From positions 117,554 to 181,553 of the forward strand of contig RIBJ01000032.1 in assembly GCA_003762715.1 (NCBI GenBank): 64,000 nt of DNA. Reading direction: 5' to 3'. The notes under the pieces are model-generated. The model saw nothing but the letters and a program-made list of their open reading frames with translations, did not search any database and was not told where the DNA came from. Positions 17,321-24,426 of the stretch are shown in pieces; the first letter of the stretch is position 1; each line of letters begins with the position of its first letter. Made by a program: the position numbers and the translations under genes. Origin of the DNA: Muribaculaceae bacterium Isolate-104 (HZI). GTDB lineage: Bacteria > Bacteroidota > Bacteroidia > Bacteroidales > Muribaculaceae.

Positions 17321-18486
17321 AATCAATAGCGATTAGGGTCAAAACTTATTGGCAAATTCACATACACATTAACTTTCCTGCCTTCATGTTGTCCCGGGAT
17401 GAAATCAGGGAACAGTCTTACAACCCTCAGAACTTCTCTGTCAAGAGCAGAATCCATACCTCTGATTATCTGTGGGTCGCATACATGGTCTAATGTGTCA
17501 ACATAAAACCTTACTCTGATACTTCCTTGAAAACAACCAACCATTTCTTTCGGATATTTGAGATTGTCGCCAATGAATTTCAACAATGCTGCCTGCCCTC
17601 CCGGATACTCCGGCATTTGCTCCACTACATTATATATTTTGACTTCATCTGTGCCATATTCCGTCCCAGATACGACTTCGTTTTGTGTTACCGTTATAAC
17701 AGAATCCTTTGCTTTTTCAGGGCTTTCAAAATTATCTGTCAATCTAAATATTATAGGTAGGGTAAACCAATATTCAACCGCTTTACCATTCAGGGTTGCC
17801 GGGTTGAATTTGGGCAGGGATTTGACGACACGCAAGGCTTCTTTGTCAAGTTCCGGATAAACTCTACGTATAATTTCAGCTTCCCCTACGGAGCCGTCTG
17901 CTTTTATCATGAACCGGATTATAACGCGACCTTGTATGTTTGACTCCCAGCACCCCGGAGGATATACGATATGCTGCGATATCCATTCCATTAGTTTTTC
18001 ATCGCCGCCGGGGAATGTTGGGCGAACATCTACAATAGCTTCATACACGTTATCTTCTTGTTCAAGGTCAATAATTTCCCCCACAACAATTTCAGTATCA
18101 TCGATTTCTCCTTTTTTTAAGACAACCGTATCTTCAATTGCGGGCAGTTCGCCATCCTCGATTGTGTCAGCAACCTCAATCTGCTCGACTGATATCTCAG
18201 GCTCGCCCTGCAATGTAACGTTCGATTGATTTGACGATATGCCGCTGCACTCCGACATAAGAATCATACCAGCAGAGATGCCGGCGAGGGCTACGGCTTT
18301 TCCGGCGAGGGATCGGGCGCGGAGCTGCTGCTCAAGGTAGCGCACCTCGGCTTCGCATTTGGGGCATGTGCCGAGGCAGTCGCCCTTGTAGCGACATTCC
18401 GAAGTGGCGAACTCGATGCCGTTAGCCTCGGCAATCTGCCGACGTATCTCCTTCAATATCTTGCAGGTCTGTTTTCCTCGTGCCAT
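17141..18486 (-). repeat. Duplicated 5' gene module (Cys4 module)
   Basis: The segment 17141-17320 and the segment 18307-18486 are close to identical at the DNA level (both encode MARGKQTCKILKEIRRQIA and the Cys4 region), while the rest of the two genes is unrelated. This means a common N-terminal module was fused to different C-terminal domains. Confidence 0.85.
17323..18486 (-). CDS. Cys4-module protein with two TonB C-terminal domains
   Basis: 387-residue protein. It has the same Cys4 N-terminal module (C-x5-C-x3-C-x2-C) and a hydrophobic segment (AVALAGISAGMILMSE), then an acidic linker and two TonB_C domains: one from about residue 145 (FPGGDEKLMEWISQHIVYPP, VIIRFMIKADGSV, LDKEALRVVKSLPKF) and one from about 275 (YPGGQAALLKFIGDNLKYP, LDREVLRVVRLFPDF). 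TonB_C domains contact TonB-dependent receptors, so the protein probably spans the inner membrane and reaches the periplasm. Two tandem domains in one chain are uncommon. Confidence 0.85.
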   Translation of the reverse strand: MARGKQTCKILKEIRRQIAEANGIEFATSECRYKGDCLGTCPKCEAEVRYLEQQLRARSLAGKAVALAGISAGMILMSECSGISSNQSNVTLQGEPEISVEQIEVADTIEDGELPAIEDTVVLKKGEIDDTEIVVGEIIDLEQEDNVYEAIVDVRPTFPGGDEKLMEWISQHIVYPPGCWESNIQGRVIIRFMIKADGSVGEAEIIRRVYPELDKEALRVVKSLPKFNPATLNGKAVEYWFTLPIIFRLTDNFESPEKAKDSVITVTQNEVVSGTEYGTDEVKIYNVVEQMPEYPGGQAALLKFIGDNLKYPKEMVGCFQGSIRVRFYVDTLDHVCDPQIIRGMDSALDREVLRVVRLFPDFIPGQHEGRKVNVYVNLPISFDPNRY

Positions 18487-18488
18487 AG

Positions 18489-19490
18489 TCAGTGTTTTTG
18501 TGGGTTATCAAAAAGGAAATTGTTGGCGTGGAGACGGACATAAGCCATTTGCATTTTCGTAATTTCCTCGTCATATTCATCTAATGAATACATTGCATCA
18601 TCAAACTTCCCAAAATCAAGATCCAACTCATTGATTATATTGACTCGTTGCTCCAAGTCAAACTGCGGTTGTTTTATACCATCAAACTCCGAAACCGCCT
18701 TTTCAAGAATCCCGGCATACTTTTCTGCACCGATAGCTTTAAGGCCCTCAATGGCATCAAGATATACCATGCCGATTGAATCAGTGAAAAATCCATAATG
18801 TCCATCGCCATACACCTCAGAAATATACCAGTTGACTGAAAGAATATGACGCTGTTCTATACTGAACTGCGACACATCTTTAAGGTAATCATCATAACTG
18901 CCCGACACATTCACATAGGGTCTTATGGGATCAATTACATCTTCCGGGGTAGTATCGGCTTCATTGATTAGCTGAACTGTCACATCGTACCTGCACACAT
19001 CAATATCTCCGGTCTGTTCAAGTATGACTTTCCCAAGAGTATTCATAGCGTTATTCAGTCGTATATAACGGGTGAGTAGAAAGCCTTTGACAACAATTGT
19101 TATAATAAGTAATATCCAGAAATAGATTGTAAATTTAGGGCTGAAGTATTCCATGCCGACCCACAACACACAAAGGATAAACAGTGAACCTACAGTGCGA
19201 AACCGCATAGCCAGTGGATTAAAAAAGTCTTCTATGACTTTTTTATCGGATACCGGAGTGATGTTATAGCTCACTCCCTCAAAAGTAGGACATGGTTTCT
19301 TGTCCGGCTTAGAGAATATATGCCTAAATCCCCGATATACGCCGAATATCATCCACCCGGCGAAGCAGGCATAAATAATCTTCATTGCCTCACCATCCTT
19401 TCCTGAAGTGATAAAAATCAGAATAATTGCAATTATAGCCAGCATTGAGCATAAGGCAATTCCAATTATGAACGTCGTTTTTTTATTCAT
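18489..19490 (-). CDS. Membrane protein with DUF4375-like domain
   Basis: 333-residue protein. Two transmembrane pairs lie in residues 1-140; the C-terminal half contains a DUF4375/DMP19-like pattern (NWYISEVYGDGHYGFFTDS, then YLDAIEGLKAIGAEKYAGIL). DUF4375 proteins are often encoded as immunity-like proteins. The ATG at 19490 overlaps the radical SAM stop (ATGA), so the two are probably translated together; an alternative start is 19496. Confidence 0.7.
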   Translation of the reverse strand: MNKKTTFIIGIALCSMLAIIAIILIFITSGKDGEAMKIIYACFAGWMIFGVYRGFRHIFSKPDKKPCPTFEGVSYNITPVSDKKVIEDFFNPLAMRFRTVGSLFILCVLWVGMEYFSPKFTIYFWILLIITIVVKGFLLTRYIRLNNAMNTLGKVILEQTGDIDVCRYDVTVQLINEADTTPEDVIDPIRPYVNVSGSYDDYLKDVSQFSIEQRHILSVNWYISEVYGDGHYGFFTDSIGMVYLDAIEGLKAIGAEKYAGILEKAVSEFDGIKQPQFDLEQRVNIINELDLDFGKFDDAMYSLDEYDEEITKMQMAYVRLHANNFLFDNPQKH

Positions 19491-20116
19491 AGACATTGTT
19501 TGCGGATTTGGTAGGTGAATAAATCGAATCGGGTAAAGCCGAGTTGTTCAAGCGCGGCTCGGCTTGCGTCGCGATCGGCATCAGTGGTGAACTCAGGTAT
19601 CAGAGGTATGCGGACGATGCAGTCACTCTGCCTTCCGTTATCGGCTATCAGCCGGAGATTGGATAGGACAAGGGAATTGTCCAGCCCGGTATAGTTGCGG
19701 TAAATCTCAGAATTCATGTCCTTGATGTCGATGATAAGTGTATTTACCACAGGGAGCAAGGACGCGATATTGTCCATCGGAACATTGAGCGAGGTTTCAA
19801 GATTGATTTGCCAGCTCTCGTCGCACAGTTCGCGGAAGCGTCGGATAAAATCGGGACGCAGACACGGCTCCCCACCGCCGAATGTCACGCCGCCATTGGT
19901 GGCAAGGAAATAAAGCTCGTCGATGCGTATTTCCCGGTATAGCAATTCCGGGGTGTATTCCTTGAACTTGCCGCCATCACCGAGCGACTGGGGATTGAGG
20001 CAATAACGGCAATGGAGCGGGCATCCGTGGAAAGCCACAAGCGTGGTGACGCCATCGCCGTCGGTAGAGAGGCGATGACGCGCTATGCCGATGATTCTTG
20101 CGAGGCTCTTTCCCAT
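19487..20116 (-). CDS. PflA-like radical SAM enzyme
   Basis: 209-residue radical SAM protein. The CxxxCxxC motif is Cys32, Cys36, Cys39 in GCPLHCRYC, for one [4Fe-4S] cluster and S-adenosylmethionine cleavage. GGVTFGGGEP (SAM-binding GGE region), DIKDMNSEIYRNYTGLDN and IRIPLIPEF match the core of pyruvate formate-lyase activating enzymes. It lacks the extra ferredoxin-like insert of some glycyl-radical activases and any SPASM domain. No glycyl-radical enzyme is encoded nearby, so its substrate is unknown. It is first in the operon, behind a promoter with a Crp/Fnr-like dyad. Confidence 0.88.
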   Translation of the reverse strand: MGKSLARIIGIARHRLSTDGDGVTTLVAFHGCPLHCRYCLNPQSLGDGGKFKEYTPELLYREIRIDELYFLATNGGVTFGGGEPCLRPDFIRRFRELCDESWQINLETSLNVPMDNIASLLPVVNTLIIDIKDMNSEIYRNYTGLDNSLVLSNLRLIADNGRQSDCIVRIPLIPEFTTDADRDASRAALEQLGFTRFDLFTYQIRKQCL

Positions 20117-20183
20117 TGTGCCCGTATTTATGCTGTCATTTTTCTTTGCTATCCCATAAATCGTTAAAGGGTAGTTTACATAG

Positions 20184-20227
20184 CAAAGTTAACAATAATA
20201 ATCGGATTTCAGAGTGACATTTGTCAC
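20184..20227 (-). promoter_or_regulatory. Operon promoter with Crp/Fnr-type dyad
   Basis: On the minus strand a -7 box TAACTTTG reads from 20191 to 20184. The dyad GTGACA-TT-TGTCAC at 20214-20227 is centred about 40 bp upstream of the likely transcription start, the position used by class II activation by Crp/Fnr proteins. A Crp/Fnr-family gene is divergently encoded at 20312. Confidence 0.65.
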
Positions 20228-20299
20228 ACTTGCACTGAAATCGACCATATTGTGAGGGTTTTATAAGCACAGAAGGGCCGGAAACTCATAAAAAAGTGG

Positions 20300-20307
20300 T
20301 ATATTTG
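20300..20307 (+). promoter_or_regulatory. -7 box directly before the Crp/Fnr gene
   Basis: TATATTTG at 20300-20307 is followed by CATT and the ATG at 20312. The start codon is at or close to the expected transcription start, so the mRNA may be leaderless. The same layout is present at 33130-33142. Confidence 0.5.
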
Positions 20308-20311
20308 CATT

Positions 20312-20878
20312 ATGGAGAAGTTCAACGCCTTTGAGCGTGATATTGATTTCGCATTTTGGAAAGAGATCTGCGAGAATCAGGGTGAGCTACGGCATTACCG
20401 CCGAGGCGAATACTTCGAGCATTCCGGTGAGAATTTGAAAAATTGCGGATGGATAAAGAGCGGTGGATTCAAACACGCACTCACCGACAGTGAGGGGAAC
20501 TTGAAAACCGTAGGCTTCGTATTCAGAAACGCTGTTTTGGCCAACTATTCCGTAATAATGTCCGGAGACCCCATGCCAACATCCATCATCGCATTGGAAG
20601 ATTCCGATGTGATGGTTGTGCCGACAAAGGTTATCAGGGAATACTTGATATGCAATTCGGAACTAAACCTACGATTCGTACAGTCGTTATTCTCTCAGGC
20701 ATACGGAACAATACTTGACGGCTATTATTACTCGCCCCTAAAACGCTACCGTCAACTGGTAAAGCGGTTCCCGCGAATACTTGAGCTTGTGCCGCTTGGC
20801 GAAATCGCCTCATATCTGAATATTTCCCGCCGTCAGCTCCATCGGTTCCGGGAGACTCCCGACAGTCAGGCCGATTGA
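20312..20878 (+). CDS. Crp/Fnr-family transcription regulator
   Basis: 188-residue regulator with an N-terminal cyclic-nucleotide-binding-like beta barrel (ELRHYRRGEYFEHSGENLKNCGWIKSG ... VGFVFRNAVLANYS) and a C-terminal helix-turn-helix (PLGEIASYLNISRRQLHRF). No Fnr-type N-terminal Cys cluster is present. It is divergent from the 22-gene operon, and the dyad between them suggests that it controls the operon, possibly in response to a small molecule. Confidence 0.85.
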   Translation: MEKFNAFERDIDFAFWKEICENQGELRHYRRGEYFEHSGENLKNCGWIKSGGFKHALTDSEGNLKTVGFVFRNAVLANYSVIMSGDPMPTSIIALEDSDVMVVPTKVIREYLICNSELNLRFVQSLFSQAYGTILDGYYYSPLKRYRQLVKRFPRILELVPLGEIASYLNISRRQLHRFRETPDSQAD

Positions 20879-21185
20879 CACTCTTGACAAATTGCCTGTT
20901 TTCGCTTGGCAGATTCATCAAAATTTATTTCCTTTGCAAAGTCAGAAAGAGATTGCAGTCAGCCATATCCATTGATTCACGACCATACCTTTATCTTTCC
21001 TTTCCGTTCCCTTTTGACCGCCTGACTGCTTCCTACAAATAAAATCCATCTTTGTTACTTGCTTGTTATCTTTCGCTGATTTCTCAATCATAAGTCGGTG
21101 ACATCCAATACTATGCTTTGTCGTTTTATTTTCAAGGGAAAAGAAGGAACCCAGAACGGAATAATGGGAACCAAGTCCGTAATAA

Positions 21186-21218
21186 TTTGGAGTTTTCTAT
21201 GCGGCGGTATTATCTTTG
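21186..21218 (+). promoter_or_regulatory. Promoter P1 of the gene-poor region
   Basis: TTTG (21186-21189) and TATCTTTG (21211-21218), 21 bp apart. The downstream sequence contains a hairpin, GGTTGTA with TACAACC (about 21253-21282). Confidence 0.6.
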
Positions 21219-21305
21219 CCGGGCAAATGAGGGAGACGGCATAGCTATATCGGTTGTATATCCTGATATAGATGTACAACCTTGAGGTATATCCGGCTGA
21301 AAATA

Positions 21306-21338
21306 TTTGGCTGGAGTGAAAGACACGCATTATCTTTG
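21306..21338 (+). promoter_or_regulatory. Promoter P2 of the gene-poor region
   Basis: TTTG (21306-21309) and TATCTTTG (21331-21338), 21 bp apart, the same geometry as P1 120 bp upstream. Confidence 0.6.
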
Positions 21339-21344
21339 CGCTGA

Positions 21345-21750
21345 AAAGAAGACCGAAGCCGGACATATTTCAGCAACTGCCGGACAAATCGAAAAAATTT
21401 GATTCGCCACTGAACTTTTTGAACCGGTTGTGAGTTTAGGAAATTGTGGTGACGTTTCTCACGGCCATAGCGGAGCGGAGGCTCTGCCGAGACGGTTGTG
21501 CCTAAACCAAACCCACATTAAGCTCACAAGGCGATTTTCAACATTTGACCTCGGTTCGAGGTCGAAAAGCTATCGTATAGTCCAAAGTGAGCCGGACCTT
21601 GCAGCCGGAAAAGATGCGAAGGCATCGGGCGCGCGGGATATGACCCGACTTTGCGCCGTATTTCCGACCGCCGTTATCGGCATATCTTTCTCGTTGCGCC
21701 CTGATAACACACCAGTTATACATACACCTGGGAGGCAATGAGAAAGAAAA
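21345..21750 (+). ncRNA. Candidate structured RNA, part A
   Basis: Downstream of P2, nested stems are visible: TTGTGAG (about 21428) with CTCACAA (about 21524), GTTTAGG with CCTAAAC (about 21433/21501), the hairpin GACCTCG-GTT-CGAGGTC (about 21547-21563), GATGC-GAAG-GCATC (about 21613-21626), GGCGC with GCGCC enclosing CGGG/CCCG, and CTTTCTC (about 21686) with GAGAAAG (about 21739). No coding frame explains them. The RNA call is inferred from structure and promoter only. Confidence 0.35.
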
Positions 21751-21771
21751 AACGCTTGCGCATTGTGCGAA

Positions 21772-21803
21772 TTTGGAGATACGAAGGAATTTTTGTATCT
21801 TTA
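21772..21803 (+). promoter_or_regulatory. Promoter P3 upstream of candidate RNA
   Basis: TTTG (21772-21775) and TATCTTTA (21796-21803), 20 bp apart. The predicted start is a few bases upstream of the first stem of the structured segment at 21812. Confidence 0.55.
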
Positions 21804-21809
21804 TATAAC

Positions 21810-22100
21810 GATTGAGGGCAGTGCATCCCGTCAAAGCACGTTCAACATTATTTACTGGGCTTGGAACGATGCTCTTTGACGATGCTGCGCCCGAAAGCGT
21901 TGCATGAACAACTTACATCTCAGGCCGGATGAAAGGCATCCGGGAACACTATGAAAATGTAGCCGTAGGTGGCGGCCGGAACCGCCAGCCCTCAACTATC
22001 GCCCTAAGGAAGCGATGCTCAACGGGCTTAAATTCCTCAGTAAGCGGCAACTGAGACACATGACATACTTGTTCTCTGTGCGCGTCGCATGCACAGTAGG
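21810..22100 (+). ncRNA. Candidate structured RNA, part B
   Basis: About 290 nt behind P3. Stems: TTGAGGGC (21812-21819) with GCCCTCAA (21988-21995) closing a domain; GCATC/GATGC (21823-21827, 21881-21885) stacked on GTCAAAG/CTTTGAC (21830-21836, 21874-21880) with inner GTTC/GAAC; CCGGATG-AAAGG-CATCCGG (21925-21943); TGGCGG/CCGCCA (21970-21987); CTCAGT/ACTGAG (22036-22055); CTGTGC/GCACAG (22076-22096). It does not match tmRNA, RNase P, SRP or 6S RNA patterns I know. It could also be a long mRNA leader or an origin region. Confidence 0.45.
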
Positions 22101-22232
22101 AAGACTGTTATCAACCGACACACGCCGGAATTTTTGGATTTAGTGGCGGCGTTGGTTCAAGGTCTGATTACAGCCGGACTCAAAGTATCTGACGCAGAAG
22201 ATAGAAAGGATAGCACAGGGAAAAGGGTATAA
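22089..22232 (+). CDS. Possible 47-residue small protein
   Basis: A short open frame starts with ATG inside the last hairpin of the candidate RNA and encodes a helical peptide containing TPEFLDLVAALVQGLITAGL. Composition looks protein-like, but there is no ribosome-binding site and no homologue is known to me. If real, the structured segment could be its leader. Confidence 0.25.
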   Translation: MHSRKTVINRHTPEFLDLVAALVQGLITAGLKVSDAEDRKDSTGKRV

Positions 22233-22541
22233 ACTACCGAAAACCAACGAAGAAAGTGTGCGCTACGCCCATAGCGGGCAGTACACACGGCGCATATCCC
22301 CCTGTCGGGTGGATAGCCCCTGCTGTCGGCCTATACCATAGGCGGCAGCGGTCAGGGACAACTGCGCCCATGCCGGACATGACTGTTCGGCAGAAACGAC
22401 TGTCGGCTCCAGCGAGAAAGAAGCCGACGGTCACCCCTATGTCCTTTTCGGGACCGTCATCGTGCCTCTTTATCCGTCGCCGGAGGTGTGATGATGCCAG
22501 ACAATCAGGCGATAAAATCTTCAAATTCATTTCCCTCAAAG

Positions 22542-22871
22542 ATGAAGCTGAACCTTTTTGACCTTCTTCAGGCGTCGATGTCCGACCCTGACTCTCCCAA
22601 TATTCTCCTCACCGTCCACCTCTCTGACCTCCATCAGCTTGTGGTGGATACAATCGAAGCCACACGCGAGCGCATCCTCCCGGTGTATATGGACGCCGAG
22701 AAAGAGCGTCCCCTCACAAGGAAGGAAGTCGCCGAGCAGCTCGGCGTGTGCGAGACCACCGTGTTCAACATGGCACGTGCGGGCAAACTGCGCTCATTCA
22801 AGGTAAACGGAAGTACCCGTTACAGCCAGCGAGACGTAAGAGCCATCATAGATTCCCGCAATGCAGACTGA
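22542..22871 (+). CDS. HTH_17-type DNA-binding protein
   Basis: 109-residue protein starting at ATG 22542, chosen because the homologue at 39287 starts at the equivalent place (short LLQ/LLN motif then a helical stretch); GTG/ATG codons at 22488-22494 are alternatives with an SD-like GGAGG. The C-terminal half is a MerR-like HTH (LTRKEVAEQLGVCETTVFNMA, then RYSQRDVRAIID). Likely regulator/excisionase of IME-2. Its end overlaps the helicase gene by 11 bp. Confidence 0.75.
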   Translation: MKLNLFDLLQASMSDPDSPNILLTVHLSDLHQLVVDTIEATRERILPVYMDAEKERPLTRKEVAEQLGVCETTVFNMARAGKLRSFKVNGSTRYSQRDVRAIIDSRNAD

Positions 22872-24093
22872 GCCTATGGATGAAGCAACTCTCACCCTGG
22901 TAGCCGAAGACCGCTTCGAGCGCATCGGCACCACCTACTACAAGATTGTCCGACAGCCTAACGCCGCCGGACAACTGATAGAGCGCAGCATCCCGTGGAC
23001 TATCGAGGCGATCCGTCAGGACTACGGCAAGGACTTCCTTGCCAACGTCCCCAAATACGACGGTTTCTGCTGTGTTCCCTCGCATCTGGACTATAAGCCG
23101 GTTGTCGGCAGTTTCAAGAACAAGTATTCGCCGCTCAGCCATATCCCCGCCGAGGGAGAATGGCCGTGCATCGAATCGCTCGTGCGCCACATCTTCGGCG
23201 ATCAGTACGACCTCGGCCTTGACTACCTGCAAATCCTCTACACCATGCCGTTGCAGAAACTTCCGATTCTACTTTTGGTATCGGAAGAGCGCAACACAGG
23301 CAAGTCAACCTTCCTCAATTTCCTAAAACTGCTCTTTGAGGCTAATGTCACGTTCAACACCAACGAGAATTTTCGCAGCCAGTTCAACGACGACTGGAAC
23401 GGCAAACTCGTCATTGTGGTTGACGAGGTGCTTCTCAACAAACGCGAGGACTCCGAGCGTCTCAAAAACCTCAGCACCACCCGCAACTACAAGATGGAGG
23501 CCAAAGGACGCGACCGCGAGGAGGTGAGTTTCTTCGCCAAGTTCGTACTGTGCTCCAACAACGAGTATCTCCCCGTGGTCATCGACCCCGGCGAGACACG
23601 CTACTGGGTACGGAAGATTCCGAAGCTCACCACTGACGACACCGCCTTTCTGGAGAAAATCCGCTACGAGATACCGGCATTTCTCCACGCCATGACCTCT
23701 CGGCAGTTGTCAACCGCAGAGGAAAGCCGCATGTGGTTCAATCCCACGCTGCTCGACACCGATGCCTTGCAGAGGATCATCCGCGCCAACCGCAACCGTG
23801 TGGAGCTTGAGCTCGCCGAGTTGCTGACCGAGATAATGGACTCGCGCAAAATCGACGAGGTTGATTTCTGCTTCAACGACATCCTGAGTCTGTTCGGCTA
23901 CCGCCAGGTTAAGGCAGACCGTGGTCAGCTCCGAAAGGTGGTGCAGGACTGCTGGAAGCTCAAACCGGCATCCAACTCATTCTGCTACACGACCTACACC
24001 GTAGGGATGTTCCTCAACGAAGAAACATACGTCGAAACCCGCCGTTGCGGACGCTACTATACCGTCACCCGGCAGATGTTGGAGAATTTATAA
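22861..24093 (+). CDS. DUF5906-type primase-associated helicase
   Basis: 410-residue ATPase of the kind found in Bacteroidetes mobilizable elements, expected to unwind DNA for replication of the excised circle. Walker A is SEERNTGKSTFLN (near residue 145) and Walker B LVIVVDEV (near residue 180); LCSNNEYLPVVID with a following arginine-rich stretch (ETRYWVRKIP) looks like sensor/arginine finger motifs of SF3 helicases. No primase catalytic domain is present. The start overlaps the HTH gene, indicating an operon. Confidence 0.8.
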   Translation: MQTEPMDEATLTLVAEDRFERIGTTYYKIVRQPNAAGQLIERSIPWTIEAIRQDYGKDFLANVPKYDGFCCVPSHLDYKPVVGSFKNKYSPLSHIPAEGEWPCIESLVRHIFGDQYDLGLDYLQILYTMPLQKLPILLLVSEERNTGKSTFLNFLKLLFEANVTFNTNENFRSQFNDDWNGKLVIVVDEVLLNKREDSERLKNLSTTRNYKMEAKGRDREEVSFFAKFVLCSNNEYLPVVIDPGETRYWVRKIPKLTTDDTAFLEKIRYEIPAFLHAMTSRQLSTAEESRMWFNPTLLDTDALQRIIRANRNRVELELAELLTEIMDSRKIDEVDFCFNDILSLFGYRQVKADRGQLRKVVQDCWKLKPASNSFCYTTYTVGMFLNEETYVETRRCGRYYTVTRQMLENL

Positions 24094-24102
24094 TTTTTTT
24101 CT

Positions 24103-24375
24103 CGTTGAAATTTGATGAACTGATGAAAGGAGAGACAGTCTATTGTTTTTCAGCGTGTTTTCTTTTCATCGGCTATTCATCAACACTTCATCAAAGGATG
24201 AAAGGGCAATGAGAAAGGAAGACTTGTGACACCGAGAGAAAACGCAATTTCTCTTTTCCATCGCCAAAATTTTCTTCTCACCGCCTGAAAAATAGTGATG
24301 AAACAATGATGAATAGATAACACACTGATATAATAATAGTTACTTACTCGATTCATCAGTTTATCAAATTCAACG
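24103..24375. repeat. Long inverted repeat and TGATGAA iteron-like cluster (candidate oriV)
   Basis: A segment of about 24 bp (24103-24127, starting CGTTGAAATTTGATGAAC) recurs in inverted form at 24352-24375 with one indel and one mismatch. Between the arms TGATGAA or its complement TTCATCA occurs several more times (about 24165-24185 and 24295-24313). The stretch of 330 bp between genes is AT-rich and lies directly after the helicase gene, the position expected for a replication origin. Confidence 0.6.
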
Positions 24376-24426
24376 CTTCACCCGGTCGCCGGGATTCTTC
24401 TCTCAGCGGCCACAATCCCAAATGAT

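Larger units (their letters stand above)
20879..22541 (+). other. Gene-poor regulatory/structured RNA region
   Basis: No convincing protein gene is seen in about 1.6 kb, although open frames exist by chance. The stretch has three promoter matches with correct spacing and many hairpins with stems of 5 to 13 bp, listed separately. GC content is higher than in the neighbouring AT-rich operon. It probably marks the left part of IME-2. Confidence 0.55.

Noticed and set aside
21545..21565. Possible tRNA T-arm (GGTTCGA)
   Set aside because: The GGTTCGA string is part of the simple hairpin GACCTCG-GTT-CGAGGTC; no acceptor, D or anticodon arm can be built around it.
21430..21741. 103-codon open frame in the gene-poor region
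   Set aside because: The translation is not protein-like, has no ribosome-binding site and crosses several perfect hairpins.
22234..22561. Overlapping open frames on both strands upstream of the IME-2 HTH gene
   Set aside because: Arg/Pro-rich, Cys-rich translations typical of GC-rich non-coding DNA; no homologue recognised and no start signals.
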